64,000 bases of DNA from contig NZ_LGSZ01000031.1 in the NCBI RefSeq assembly GCF_001298265.1, positions 62,001-126,000 on the forward strand. Direction: 5' to 3'. This document shows, in pieces, positions 54,069-63,162 of the stretch. The stretch comes from Allobosea vaviloviae. GTDB taxonomy: Bacteria > Pseudomonadota > Alphaproteobacteria > Rhizobiales > Beijerinckiaceae. Position 1 is the stretch's first letter. Each line of letters opens with the position of its first letter. The notes beneath the pieces are model-generated. The model was not told the origin of the DNA. It ran no database searches and was given only the letters and a program-made list of their open reading frames with translations. The position numbers and the translations under genes are program-made.

Positions 54069-55370
54069 ATGGCCGAACCGTTCCCGCTGAGCCCGTCGCT
54101 CTGGTATGCGACCGCGCCGGACGCAGCCCCGACACCGCCGCTGGCAACCTATGGCAAGGCGGATGTCTGCGTGATCGGAGCCGGCTTCGCCGGGCTGTCC
54201 ACCGCGCTGCATCTGGCCGAGGCCGGGGTTTCCGTCACTGTGCTCGAGGCGCATGAGCTCGGCTGGGGCGGCTCCGGTCGCAATGGCGGGCAGGTCATCC
54301 CCGGCATCAAATATGACCCGAGCGAGATCGTCGCGAAATTCGGCCCCGCGGCGGGCGAGGCGCTGATCCGCTTCGTCGGTTCGACGGCCGATCTCGTCTT
54401 CGACCTGATCGAGCGGCACGGCATGGATGTGCCGCACAAGCGCGCCGGCTGGATTCAGGGCGCGCATACGCCTGCCATGGTCGAGACCGTCAAGCGGCGC
54501 GCGGGCGAATGGCAGGGGCGTGGCGTCGATGCCGCCTTCCTCGACAAGGATGCGATCGCGGGCTTGCTCGGCACCGACCGCTATCTCGCCGGCTGGATCG
54601 ACCGGCGCGCCGGCGGCGTGCAGCCCCTCGCCTATGCCCGTGGTCTGGCCAAGGCCGCGATTGCCGCAGGTGCGGTCATCCACGGTCAGAGCAACGTCGT
54701 CTCGCTGAAGCGCGACGGCGCGAACTGGACCGTCCGCACCGCGCAGGGCGCGAGCGTCACCGCCCCGCGCGTCGTGGTCGCGACCAATGGCTATACCGGC
54801 GACCTGATCCCGAAGCTGCGCCAGACCGTGATCCGGCCGAACTCCTTCATCGTGGCGACGCAAGCCCTCTCCGACAACATCGCCGGCACGATCCTGCCCG
54901 AGGGGCAGGTTACCTCCGACACGCGGCAATTGCTTCTGTATTTCCGCAAGGACCATCAGAACCGCCTGCTGATGGGCGGGCGCGGCCCGTTCCGCGAGCC
55001 GAAGGATGCTTCCGACTGGGCCCATCTCGAGCGCGTCGTCGGCAAGATGTATCCGCAGGTGAAGGGCGTGCCGTTTGATTTCCGCTGGTGCGGCCGCGTC
55101 GCGCTGACGCGAGACTTCCTGCCGCATCTGCACGAGCCGGAGCCCGGCCTGCTCGTCGATATCGGCTGCATGGGGCGGGGCGTCGGGCTGCAGAGCGCCA
55201 TGGGCAAGGCTATGGCCGAATACCTTGCAAGCGGCGACAAGAGCCGCCTGCCCTTTCCGGTCGTGCCGATCACACCGCTGCCTCTGCATGCGCTCAACGA
55301 GCTCTACGTCTCCGCGATCATCGCCTGGTACCGGCTGACCGACGGCGGCATGAAGGACAAGGCAGCGTAA
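54069..55370 (+). CDS. FAD-dependent oxidoreductase, DAO family (gamma-glutamylputrescine oxidase-like)
   Basis: 433 residues from the ATG at 54069, chosen because GAGGAGG ends five bases upstream; an earlier ATG at 54045 lacks this. The FAD motif is CVIGAGFAGLSTALHLAEAG with VLEAHELGWGGSGRNGGQVI, the signature of the PuuB/OrdL group. Further landmarks are GWIDRRAGGVQPLAYARGLA and WCGRVALTRDFLPHLHEPEP. These enzymes oxidise amines or amino acids to imines, giving H2O2 or reducing a quinone. An importer and an XRE-cupin regulator sit upstream, similar in concept to the Puu system, but no PuuA, PuuC or PuuD homologue is in the window. Confidence 0.9.
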   Translation: MAEPFPLSPSLWYATAPDAAPTPPLATYGKADVCVIGAGFAGLSTALHLAEAGVSVTVLEAHELGWGGSGRNGGQVIPGIKYDPSEIVAKFGPAAGEALIRFVGSTADLVFDLIERHGMDVPHKRAGWIQGAHTPAMVETVKRRAGEWQGRGVDAAFLDKDAIAGLLGTDRYLAGWIDRRAGGVQPLAYARGLAKAAIAAGAVIHGQSNVVSLKRDGANWTVRTAQGASVTAPRVVVATNGYTGDLIPKLRQTVIRPNSFIVATQALSDNIAGTILPEGQVTSDTRQLLLYFRKDHQNRLLMGGRGPFREPKDASDWAHLERVVGKMYPQVKGVPFDFRWCGRVALTRDFLPHLHEPEPGLLVDIGCMGRGVGLQSAMGKAMAEYLASGDKSRLPFPVVPITPLPLHALNELYVSAIIAWYRLTDGGMKDKAA

Positions 55371-55681
55371 GCCTCGCGGCAGGCGCCGATGACGGCGCGA
55401 GCCAAGGCGGCTCGATGAACTCGACCGGTGCCGTCCCGTTCGTCAACGGCCTTGCGGCGTGAGAAGATCAGGCGCGCCCGGAGTTTATTCCACTTCCAGC
55501 CTGGCGAAATTTGGAAAAACCATCCACCGGACGTGAATTGAACCAGGAGGCTCATTGGCCTAGATTTCGTTCGGTATACAGAACGGGAGCGCAACCCATT
55601 GGCCACGCCGCATATGATCGACAGATCGGGCCCGACCCGTCAGCGCAGGCCGGCCTCTGGCCGGCGCATCCGGTCCGCGTA
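55371..55681. other. Intergenic region ahead of the sulfur-assimilation genes
   Basis: About 310 bp without a convincing gene. The second half (from about 55480) is more AT-rich and contains the palindrome at 55568-55585, so the promoter of the cys genes probably lies here. No terminator hairpin was recognised after the oxidase gene. Confidence 0.5.
55568..55585. promoter_or_regulatory. Candidate operator CGTTCGGTATACAGAACG upstream of cys genes
   Basis: An 18-bp dyad with arms CGTTC/GAACG and centre GTATAC; only one pair (G/A) breaks the symmetry. It lies 97 bp before the DUF2849 start. A sulfur-responsive regulator is a reasonable guess; which family is not known. Confidence 0.45.
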
Positions 55682-56038
55682 ATGGCAACCGCAGATAAGC
55701 GCCCGGCCCTGCCCGCGATCCTGCTCGCCAACGACCTGCTCGACGGCGACGTCGTCTTCGCCATCGTCGAGGCTGGCGGTGCACTCGGCTGGACGCGCGA
55801 TCCGAGCCTGGCGCTGGTCGCGACGGACGATGCCACGGCCATCCGTCTGGAAGCCTTCGCAGCCCAGGAACTCGCAGCGCAGCACGTGGTCGATGCCTAT
55901 CTGGTCGATGTGGAACTGAGCGCCGCCGGACCGGTGCCCCGGCATTTCCGCGAGCGCTTCAAGACGCTCGGCCCGAGCAACCGCCCCGATCTGGGCAAGC
56001 AGGCCGGCGAAGGCATCGCCGCCCGCCGGAGCGCATGA
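55682..56038 (+). CDS. DUF2849 protein of the sulfite reductase operon
   Basis: 118 residues from the ATG starting MATADKRPALPAILLANDLL. The pattern (LLDGDVVFAIVEAGGALGW, then EAFAAQELAAQHVVDAYLVD, VELSAAGPVPRHFRERFKTL and GPSNRP) matches the small DUF2849 protein that precedes cysI in many alphaproteobacteria. Its function is unknown; genetic linkage suggests an accessory role in sulfite reduction. It ends 3 bp before cysI. Upstream frame is open but has no family similarity. Confidence 0.85.
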   Translation: MATADKRPALPAILLANDLLDGDVVFAIVEAGGALGWTRDPSLALVATDDATAIRLEAFAAQELAAQHVVDAYLVDVELSAAGPVPRHFRERFKTLGPSNRPDLGKQAGEGIAARRSA

Positions 56039-56041
56039 GTC

Positions 56042-57712
56042 ATGTATCGCTACGATGAGTTCGACGAGCGCTTCGTGCGCGATCGCGTCGCCCAGTTCCG
56101 CGATCAGGTCGCAAGGCGTCTGGATGGCTCGCTGACAGAGGACGAGTTCAAGCCGCTGCGGCTGAAGAACGGCGTGTATCTCCAGTTGCACGCCTATATG
56201 CTGCGCATCGCCATCCCCTATGGCACGCTCTCGGCGCGGCAGTTGCGCCAGCTTGCCTTGATTGGCGAGCGCTACGACCGCGGCTACGGCCACTTCACCA
56301 CGCGGCAGAACCTGCAGTTCAACTGGCCGAAGCTGCGCGACGTGCCCGCCATCCTCGACCTGCTCGCCGATGTCGAGATGCACTGCATCCAGACCTCGGG
56401 AAACTGCATCCGCAACGTCACGGCCGATCATTTCGCCGGCGTCGCGCAGGACGAGATCGAGGATCCGCGCGCCGTCTGCGAGCTGATCAGGCAGTGGTCG
56501 ACGGCCCATCCCGAGTTCAGCTACCTGCCGCGCAAGTTCAAGATCGCCGCCACCGGCGCGCAGCATGACCGCGCCGTGATCAAGGCGCACGATATCGGTC
56601 TGCGGATCCTGAAGCATCCGCAAACCGGAGAGATCGGCTACGAGATCAGCGTCGGCGGCGGGCTTGGCCGCACCCCGATGATCGGAAAGGTCGTGCGCGA
56701 CTTCCTGCCCAAGACGGACCTGCTCGCCTATCTCGAGGCGGTGATGCGGGTCTACAATCTGGAGGGCCGGCGCGACAACAAGTACAAGGCTCGCGTCAAG
56801 ATCCTGGTCCACGAGATCGGGACGGAGGAGTTCCGTCGCCGGGTCGAGGCCGAATTCGCCCGGCTCGACGGTCCCTCGGTGAATGCCGACCCGGAGGAAC
56901 TCGCCCGGATCGAAAGCTATTTCACGCCGCCGGCCTACGAGACCTTGCCGGAGGAAAGCCCGGCGCTGACTGTCGCTAAGGCTGCAAACCCCGATTTCGC
57001 CCGCTGGGTCGACACCAACCTCACCCTGCACCGCGTACCGGGCTACAGCGCGGTGACCATCTCGCTGAAGCCGGTCGGGCTGGCACCGGGCGATGCGACA
57101 TCCGAACAGATGCGCCTCGTCGCCGACCTGGCCGAGCGCTACTCCTTCGATGAATTGCGCGTCACCCATGCGCAGAACCTCGTGCTGCCGCATGTCCGCA
57201 AGGACGACCTGTTCGCGATCTGGCAGGCGCTGGTTCCCGTCGGGCTCGCCACCGCCAATCTCAGCCTGATCACCGACATCATCGCCTGCCCCGGTCTCGA
57301 CTATTGCGCGCTCGCGACCGCGCGCTCGATCCCGATCGCTCAGGCGATCTCCCAGCGTTTCGCCGATGTGGAGCGTCAGGCTGACATCGGTGAGCTCAAC
57401 ATCAAGATCTCCGGCTGCATCAACGCCTGCGGCCATCACCATGTCGGCCATATCGGCGTTCTCGGCCTGGAGAAGCGCGGCATCGAATCCTACCAGATCA
57501 CGCTCGGCGGGGACGCGACCGAGAACGCGGCGATTGGCGAGATTCTGGGACCCGGTCTGCCGGCCGAAGCGGTGCCCGATGCGATCGAGGCGATCGTGGG
57601 TGTCTACGAGCACCACCGTCATGACGGCGAACGCTTCATCGAGACGGTGAAGCGTGTCGGGCTCGTGCCGTTCAAGACCGCTTTCAAGGAGCTGTCCGAT
57701 GCTGCTGCTTGA
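56042..57712 (+). CDS. cysI: Sulfite reductase, siroheme and 4Fe-4S hemoprotein (CysI; nitrite/sulfite reductase family)
   Basis: 556 residues with the two-fold repeated NIR_SIR architecture. GYGHFTTRQNLQFNWPKLRD and CIQTSGNCIRNVTADHFAG are in the first half. The cluster and siroheme ligands lie near residues 416-463: CPGLDYC (Cys-x5-Cys) and SGCINACGHHHVG (Cys-x3-Cys). The enzyme reduces sulfite to sulfide in the cytoplasm. DUF2849 upstream, DUF934 overlapping downstream, and cysH and cysD further on identify sulfur rather than nitrite assimilation. All ligands are intact. Confidence 0.93.
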   Translation: MYRYDEFDERFVRDRVAQFRDQVARRLDGSLTEDEFKPLRLKNGVYLQLHAYMLRIAIPYGTLSARQLRQLALIGERYDRGYGHFTTRQNLQFNWPKLRDVPAILDLLADVEMHCIQTSGNCIRNVTADHFAGVAQDEIEDPRAVCELIRQWSTAHPEFSYLPRKFKIAATGAQHDRAVIKAHDIGLRILKHPQTGEIGYEISVGGGLGRTPMIGKVVRDFLPKTDLLAYLEAVMRVYNLEGRRDNKYKARVKILVHEIGTEEFRRRVEAEFARLDGPSVNADPEELARIESYFTPPAYETLPEESPALTVAKAANPDFARWVDTNLTLHRVPGYSAVTISLKPVGLAPGDATSEQMRLVADLAERYSFDELRVTHAQNLVLPHVRKDDLFAIWQALVPVGLATANLSLITDIIACPGLDYCALATARSIPIAQAISQRFADVERQADIGELNIKISGCINACGHHHVGHIGVLGLEKRGIESYQITLGGDATENAAIGEILGPGLPAEAVPDAIEAIVGVYEHHRHDGERFIETVKRVGLVPFKTAFKELSDAAA

Positions 57713-58220
57713 TCGCGACGGGGCCGCCACCGACCGCTGGACCCGCAGCGAGGGTGCAGCGATCGACAACCTGTCGCGGGCGCTGGTGGGCTTCGATGCG
57801 CTGCCCGACGCGCTCGCCCAGATCACGCCGGATCAGCAGATCGGGGTTGTGATCTCCAATGCACTGGCCGTCTCCGAACTCGAACCCTTCCTCCCCCGGC
57901 TGTCGCTGATCGCGATCGGCTTTCCGGCCTTTGCCGATGGCCGCGGCTTCAGCCAGGCCAAGGCGATCCGAAGAGCGGGCTTCACCGGCGTGCTGCGCGC
58001 GTCGGGGCCGCTCATCCCCGACCAGTTCGACTATGCACTGGCCTGCGGCTTCGACGAGATCGAGCTGCCCGATATCAGCGCCGGCAGGCAGACCGTGCAG
58101 CAATGGCAGCAGGCTCGCGGCCGCCTGAGCCAGACCTACCAGCGCGGCTACCGCCGCGACGGCAACATCCTGGACCGCCGCAGGCTGGCCCGGAATCCGT
58201 CCGGCAGCGCGGCACCCTGA
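57699..58220 (+). CDS. DUF934 protein of the sulfite reductase operon
   Basis: 173 residues from the ATG at 57699, overlapping the cysI end by 14 bp. DUF934 landmarks: LVGFDALPDALAQ early, then LIAIGFPAFADGRGFSQAKA, IRRAGFTGVLRASGPLIPDQ and FDYALACGFDEIELPDI. The family is nearly always found between cysI and cysH, and its biochemical role is unknown. Here cysH is 4.9 kb further on, beyond a molybdoenzyme operon. Confidence 0.9.
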   Translation: MLLLDRDGAATDRWTRSEGAAIDNLSRALVGFDALPDALAQITPDQQIGVVISNALAVSELEPFLPRLSLIAIGFPAFADGRGFSQAKAIRRAGFTGVLRASGPLIPDQFDYALACGFDEIELPDISAGRQTVQQWQQARGRLSQTYQRGYRRDGNILDRRRLARNPSGSAAP

Positions 58221-58224
58221 CGTG

Positions 58225-58455
58225 ATGAGCGAGCACGCCGGCGACAAGGAGGCGGTCGAGATGGCCAAGGCGATGAGCTGGAACGAAGATACTTCCGCGC
58301 GCGAGATCGCGAATTTCCTGCCGCGCAAGCCCGGCGAGCGCTGGCTCGATCTCGGCTTCCGCTTGCTGATCGTCGCGCTGCTCTGTGGCTGGTTTTCCAT
58401 GCCGAGGCCGGCCGCCGATCCGGCACCATCGGCAGCCCAGACCACCACCCGGTAG
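58225..58455 (+). CDS. Small single-pass membrane hypothetical protein
   Basis: 76 residues from the ATG (a GTG lies one codon before). A charged N-terminus (MSEHAGDKEAVEMAKAMSWN) and PRKPGERWLDLGF precede one hydrophobic segment (LLIVALLCGWFSM, residues about 47-59) and a proline/alanine-rich tail. It begins 4 bp after DUF934 and is probably co-transcribed. I do not recognise the family. It may be a small partner of the sulfite reductase system or unrelated. Confidence 0.6.
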   Translation: MSEHAGDKEAVEMAKAMSWNEDTSAREIANFLPRKPGERWLDLGFRLLIVALLCGWFSMPRPAADPAPSAAQTTTR

Positions 58456-58857
58456 ATCACGCCGAGTCCGCACAAGCGCGGCCAGCGCCGCCTGCGTCGG
58501 TCCGCGTCCAGGGTCCGCCGTCACAGCCCAGGTTCGACGAGATCGCGCAGCCGCATCCCAGCACCGGTTGGCAACTGCGGAGGTTGTCGAGAAGCAGCGC
58601 TGTCACGCATTGGATCGTCGGCCGGCTGCTCTCGTCCCCGGACGCCACCCGGACGCAAAGCAACGCGTGTTGCAGCCACGACCAGCGTCGCTTCCTGTCA
58701 GCGAACGATAGCTGCTGCGCGGGAGCGTTGACGATCTCGTGTCCACGACATTCTAGAAAAGGAGTGAACTAGGCGCGGTTTCAGTCGTTCTCCCTTCCAA
58801 CGCGGCAGCCTCTGCAGAGAGCTGCTAACGGCGATTGTGTCGAAACCGGAGGCGCTT
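58456..58857. other. Intergenic region between cys genes and the molybdoenzyme operon
   Basis: About 400 bp. The only candidate gene is the minus-strand Cys-rich frame at 58457-58663. The last 130 bp (from about 58730, TTCTAGAAAAGGAGTGAAC) are less GC-rich and may hold the promoter of the aldehyde oxidoreductase genes. No tRNA or repeat was seen. Confidence 0.4.
58457..58663 (-). CDS. Possible small Cys-rich protein
   Basis: 68 residues, opposite in direction to its neighbours. The central part (LRSCQPVLGCGCAISSNLGC) carries five cysteines in 20 residues, seven overall. Third codon positions are mostly G or C, as in real genes here, which is the only positive evidence. There is no recognised ribosome site, signal peptide or family. 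It may be a remnant or chance frame. Confidence 0.25.
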   Translation of the reverse strand: MLCVRVASGDESSRPTIQCVTALLLDNLRSCQPVLGCGCAISSNLGCDGGPWTRTDAGGAGRACADSA

Positions 58858-59493
58858 ATGGCCATTCCAGGAGAACTGACGTTGAACAGGCGCGATCTCA
58901 TCGCGGCAGCTGGCGCTTGTGCCGCATTGCCGTCCATGGTCGGGGCAGCACGGGGGCAGCCGGTTCCCATAGGCGAGCCGGTCCGGGCGTCGGTTTCATT
59001 TCGCGTGAATGGCGCCGGCCATCACCTTGAGCTCGATACGCGCACAACGCTGCTGGATGCACTGCGCGAGCATCTCAAGCTGACCGGCACCAAGAAGGGC
59101 TGCGACCACGGCCAGTGCGGGGCATGCACTGTGCTGGTCGATGGGCAGCGGATCAACTCCTGCCTCACCCTCGCCGTGATGAATCAGGGCAGCGAGGTCA
59201 CGACCATCGAAGGCCTCGGCAGCGTCGACAACCTGCATCCGATGCAGGCCGCCTTTGTCAAGCATGACGGCTTCCAGTGCGGCTACTGCACGCCCGGACA
59301 AATCTGTTCCGCCGTCGCGGTTCTCGACGAGATCAAGGCCGGCATTCCCAGCCATGTCAGCGCCGATCTCGAAGGGGCCATGGCCGTGAGCGAAGCGGAA
59401 CTCCGCGAGCGCATGAGCGGCAACATCTGCCGCTGCGGCGCCTATTCCAACATCGTCGAAGCGATGACCGACGTCGCGGGGAGGCAGGGATGA
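58858..59493 (+). CDS. Aldehyde oxidoreductase 2Fe-2S subunit (PaoA/YagT-like), Tat-exported
   Basis: 211 residues from the ATG at 58858, with GGAGG five bases upstream; a GTG seven codons earlier is less likely. The N-terminus [20 protein letters not shown] is a twin-arginine signal, so the complex is periplasmic. Two 2Fe-2S clusters are shown by [21 protein letters not shown]-type spacing (cysteines near 80-102) and by QCGYCTPGQ with NICRCGAY. This is the small subunit of xanthine dehydrogenase-family molybdoenzymes. It overlaps the FAD subunit gene (ATGA). Confidence 0.92.
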   Translation: MAIPGELTLNRRDLIAAAGACAALPSMVGAARGQPVPIGEPVRASVSFRVNGAGHHLELDTRTTLLDALREHLKLTGTKKGCDHGQCGACTVLVDGQRINSCLTLAVMNQGSEVTTIEGLGSVDNLHPMQAAFVKHDGFQCGYCTPGQICSAVAVLDEIKAGIPSHVSADLEGAMAVSEAELRERMSGNICRCGAYSNIVEAMTDVAGRQG

Positions 59494-60440
59494 GGGCTTT
59501 CACCTACGAGAAAGCAGCATCGCCGGCTGAGGCGGCCACGGCCGCCGCCCGCAATGCCGAGGCGAAGTTCGTCGCCGGCGGCACCAACCTGCTGGACCTG
59601 ATGAAGCTGCAGATCGAAACGCCGACGCATCTGATCGACGTCAACGGCCTCGGCCTCGACACGATCGAAGCAACGCCCGAGGGCGGGCTGCGCATCGGCG
59701 CAATGGTCCGCAACACGGCGCTCGCGGCGGATGCGCGTGTCAGGCGCGACTACGCGGTGCTGTCGCGGGCGCTCCTGGCGGGGGCATCCGGCCAGCTGCG
59801 CAACCGCGCGACAACAGCCGGCAACCTCCTGCAACGCACGCGCTGCCCCTATTTCTACGACACCGCCCAACCCTGCAACAAGCGCCAGCCGGGCAGCGGC
59901 TGCTCGGCACTCGGCGGGTTCTCGCGCCAGCTCGGCGTGGTCGGCACGAGCGATTCCTGCATTGCGACGCATCCATCAGACATGGCGGTGGCGATGCGGG
60001 TGCTCGATGCAACCGTCGAGACAGTGAAGCCGGACGCATCGACGCGGTCGATCCCACTGGCCGGGTTACACCGCCTGCCGGGCTCGACCCCGCATCTCGA
60101 AACGGCCTTGGAGCCGGGCGAGCTGATCACGGCCGTGACCCTGCCCAAACCCGCCGGTGGCCGGCACATTTACCGGAAGGTTCGCGACCGTGCCTCCTAT
60201 GCCTTTGCACTGATCTCGGTGGCAGCCGTCATTCAGCGGGACGGCCGTGGAAAGGTCGCGCTGGGCGGCGTTGCACCCAAGCCATGGCGGGTCGAGGCAG
60301 CGGAAGCGGAGTTGCCGCGCGGTGCGAAAGCGGCTGCAAAAGCCATGTTCGCCGGCGCCAGACCGACAGACGAGAACGCATTCAAGCTGCCGCTGGTCGA
60401 GCGCACGCTCGCCGCGGTGCTGGCAGAGGCAAGGGGTTGA
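59490..60440 (+). CDS. Aldehyde oxidoreductase FAD subunit with extra Fe-S cluster (PaoB/YagS-like)
   Basis: 316 residues. FAD-binding motifs are [15 protein letters not shown] and [20 protein letters not shown]. Directly after comes [20 protein letters not shown] with a further Cys, a cysteine-bearing insert like that of E. coli PaoB, which holds an additional 4Fe-4S cluster. This distinguishes it from ordinary CoxM/XdhB subunits. It has no signal of its own and is presumably exported with the Tat-tagged small subunit. It is coupled on both sides (ATGA overlap upstream, 3 bp gap downstream). Confidence 0.92.
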   Translation: MRAFTYEKAASPAEAATAAARNAEAKFVAGGTNLLDLMKLQIETPTHLIDVNGLGLDTIEATPEGGLRIGAMVRNTALAADARVRRDYAVLSRALLAGASGQLRNRATTAGNLLQRTRCPYFYDTAQPCNKRQPGSGCSALGGFSRQLGVVGTSDSCIATHPSDMAVAMRVLDATVETVKPDASTRSIPLAGLHRLPGSTPHLETALEPGELITAVTLPKPAGGRHIYRKVRDRASYAFALISVAAVIQRDGRGKVALGGVAPKPWRVEAAEAELPRGAKAAAKAMFAGARPTDENAFKLPLVERTLAAVLAEARG

Positions 60441-60443
60441 GCC

Positions 60444-62651
60444 ATGAAATTCGACAAACCCGCGACCGACAACCCCATCGACCGGCTGCAGGTGGTCGGC
60501 CAGCCGCGCGACCGCATCGACGGCGCGCGCAAGGTCACCGGCACCGCTCGCTATGCCTATGAACATCACGACGTCGCAGCCAACCAGGCCTATGGCTATG
60601 TCGTCGGCGCCGGCATCGCCAAGGGGCGGATCGCGTCCATCAAGCTCGACGCTGCCCGCAAGGCGCCGGGCGTCCTTGCCATCGTCACGGCGAAGGAGGC
60701 CGGCAAGCTGAACAAGGGCAAGCGCAACACCGCGCGCCTGCTCGCCGGACCCGAGATCGAGCACTATCACCAGGCCGTGGCGCTCGTCGTCGCCGAGAGC
60801 TTCGAGCAGGCGCGCGCCGCGGCGAGCCTGGTCGAGATCGCCTATGCGCCCACCAAGGGCACGTTCGACCTCAAGAAGGTCAAGGACAGCGGCAAGAAGC
60901 CCGAGGGCGACGATCCGAGCCTCGACGATACCAATGTCGGCGACTTTCCCGGCGCGTTCGAGAGCGCGCAGGTCAAGCTCGACCAGAGCTATACCACGCC
61001 GGACGAAAGCCACGCGATGATGGAGCCGCATGCGACGCTTGCGGCTTGGGAAGGCGAGCGGCTGACGCTGTGGACCTCCAACCAGATGGTCGCCTGGGGC
61101 GTCGCCGACATGGCGGCGACGCTGGGCATCTCCAAGGACAACATCCGCATCATGTCGCCTTTCATCGGCGGCGGCTTCGGCGGGAAGCTGTTCCTGCGCT
61201 CCGACGTGCTGCTGGCGGCGCTGGGCGCGCGGGCGGCGAAACGCCCGGTCAAGGTCGCGCTGCAGCGTCCGCTGATGATCAACAACACGACGCATCGGCC
61301 GGCGACGATCCAGCGTATCCGCATCGGCGCGACCCGCGAGGGAAAGATCACGGCCATCGGCCATGAGAGCTGGTCTGGCGACCTGCCCGGCGGCGGCCCC
61401 GAGGTCGCGGTTCAGCAGACGCGGCTGCTCTATGCCGGCGCGAACCGGATGACGGCGATGCGGCTCGTCGAACTCGACCTGCCCGAAGGCAACGCGATGC
61501 GGGCGCCGGGCGAGGCTCCGGGGCTGATGGCGCTCGAAATCGCGATGGACGAGATGGCCGAGAAGCTGTCGCTCGACCCGATCGCGTTCCGCATGCTCAA
61601 CGATACGCAGGTCGATCCCGAGAAGCCGGAGCGGCCGTTCTCGATGCGGCAACTCGGCGAGTGTTTCCGCGTCGGCGCTGAGCGGTTCGGCTGGAGCCGC
61701 CGCCAGGCGCGCCCCGGCACGATGCGCGACGGCCATGGGCTCATCGGATTTGGCGTCGCCGCCGCGTTCCGCAACAACATCGTGATGAAGTCGGGAGCGC
61801 GCGTCAGCCTGGACTCACAGGGCATCGTCACGGTCGAGACGGACATGACCGACATCGGCACCGGCAGCTACACCATCATCGGCCAGACGGCCGCGGAGAT
61901 GCTGGGGGTCGACCTCTACAAGGTCGTCGTGAGGCTCGGCGATTCCGCCTTCCCCGTCTCGGCCGGATCGGGCGGGCAATGGGGCGGCAACAGCGCGACA
62001 GCCGGCGTCTACGCCGCCTGCGTCAAGCTGCGCGAGGCCGTGGCGCAGAAGCTCGGGATCAATTCCGGCGAAGCGGTTTTTGAAGGAGGCGACGTCAAGG
62101 CCGGCAACCGCAGCCTTCCCCTGGCAAGCGCGGCCGCGTCGGGCCCGCTGACCGCAGAAGACACGATCGAATACGGGGACCTCGACGAAACGCATCAGCA
62201 ATCGACGTTCGGTGCCCATTTCGTCGAGGTGAGCGTCGATACCGCCACCGCCGAGACACGGATCCGGCGCATGCTCGCGGTCTGCGCCGCCGGGCGCATC
62301 CTCAACCCGAAGACGGCCCGCAGCCAGGTCATTGGGGCGATGACGATGGGCGCCGGTGCGGCCCTGATGGAAGAGCTGGCCGTCGACAAGCGCCGCGGCT
62401 TCTTCGTCAACCACGACCTCGCCGGATACGAGGTGCCCGTTCATGCCGACATACCCCATCAGGACGTGATCTTTCTCGACGAGACCGACCCAATGTCCTC
62501 CCCGATGAAGGCGAAGGGCGTGGGGGAACTCGGCATCTGCGGGGTTGGGGCTGCGATCGCCAACGCCATCTACAACGCGACCGGCGTGCGGGTCCGCGAT
62601 TATCCGATCACCTTGGACAAGTTGATCAGGCACATGCCCGATGCGGCTTAG
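60444..62651 (+). CDS. Aldehyde oxidoreductase molybdenum-binding subunit (PaoC/YagR-like)
   Basis: 735 residues, the PaoC size. Landmarks: DRIDGARKVTGTARYAYEHH at the start, FIGGGFGGKLFLRSDVLLAA (molybdopterin-contact glycine loop), MRAPGEAPGLMALEIAMDEM, and the catalytic glutamate Glu695 in KGVGELGICGVGAAIANAIY, matching the active-site Glu of PaoC. The complex oxidises aldehydes, often aromatic, to acids in the periplasm. No PaoD/XdhC-type cofactor chaperone gene follows, although one is normally linked. It is the last gene before a 511-bp gap and cysH. Confidence 0.92.
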   Translation: MKFDKPATDNPIDRLQVVGQPRDRIDGARKVTGTARYAYEHHDVAANQAYGYVVGAGIAKGRIASIKLDAARKAPGVLAIVTAKEAGKLNKGKRNTARLLAGPEIEHYHQAVALVVAESFEQARAAASLVEIAYAPTKGTFDLKKVKDSGKKPEGDDPSLDDTNVGDFPGAFESAQVKLDQSYTTPDESHAMMEPHATLAAWEGERLTLWTSNQMVAWGVADMAATLGISKDNIRIMSPFIGGGFGGKLFLRSDVLLAALGARAAKRPVKVALQRPLMINNTTHRPATIQRIRIGATREGKITAIGHESWSGDLPGGGPEVAVQQTRLLYAGANRMTAMRLVELDLPEGNAMRAPGEAPGLMALEIAMDEMAEKLSLDPIAFRMLNDTQVDPEKPERPFSMRQLGECFRVGAERFGWSRRQARPGTMRDGHGLIGFGVAAAFRNNIVMKSGARVSLDSQGIVTVETDMTDIGTGSYTIIGQTAAEMLGVDLYKVVVRLGDSAFPVSAGSGGQWGGNSATAGVYAACVKLREAVAQKLGINSGEAVFEGGDVKAGNRSLPLASAAASGPLTAEDTIEYGDLDETHQQSTFGAHFVEVSVDTATAETRIRRMLAVCAAGRILNPKTARSQVIGAMTMGAGAALMEELAVDKRRGFFVNHDLAGYEVPVHADIPHQDVIFLDETDPMSSPMKAKGVGELGICGVGAAIANAIYNATGVRVRDYPITLDKLIRHMPDAA

Positions 62652-63162
62652 CATATGTGTCAGGGCCGCCGGGACGGTGTCATGTTCAGGTCGGCCCTCC
62701 TCACCCTGCGGCGCTGGAGACAGACGAAGCGCTGGGCGCCGGCTCCTGCCCCCCGGAAAACGGGCGAGCCGATCAGGCCGCCACTCAGGATGGATGGGCT
62801 GAAGCAGGAAGAAGGAACCCAGCGTTAGGGTCCGCAGAACAGCGGATTCATTTCCATTCGGCAGCGATCTTTGAAAATGGATTTTATTGACCTTCAAGCT
62901 CTATTCGTCGACACTTTACAAGTCTTGGGATCGTAAAGAGTTGATCAAAACCTGCAACAGGACTGATTTAGTAGACAAGCATCTTCATCAGAAACTTCGA
63001 TTCACGCTCTCGATCGCCTGAGCGCTTCGTTGTTGGTCGTCGACACAGGTCGCAGGCTTCCACCTTAACAGGCGTAGCCCTCACGACATCGCCCTCCCGA
63101 ACGAATCCGTAGCACCACGGGCTGCGGGCTGGTTACTTCTGTCACAAGGCGCCGTTCTGACG
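62652..63162. other. Intergenic region ahead of cysH
   Basis: About 510 bp. The first 200 bp are GC-rich with no convincing gene. From about 62870 to 63010 the DNA is clearly more AT-rich than anywhere else nearby and includes CTTTAC-N13-GTAAAG (62914-62938). It probably holds the cysH promoter. No mobile-element gene or obvious direct repeat was seen at this boundary. Confidence 0.5.

Noticed and set aside
56042-57712. Ferredoxin-nitrite reductase (NirA) instead of sulfite reductase
   Set aside because: The families are close, but DUF2849, DUF934, cysH and cysD in the same stretch point to sulfite.
62657-62890. 77-residue plus-strand frame after the molybdenum subunit gene
   Set aside because: There is no ribosome site, no motif, and the composition changes into AT-rich DNA within it. 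It is treated as non-coding.
62914-62938. CTTTAC-N13-GTAAAG inverted repeat ahead of cysH
   Set aside because: Six-base arms with a long spacer in AT-rich DNA are too weak to call an operator or terminator.
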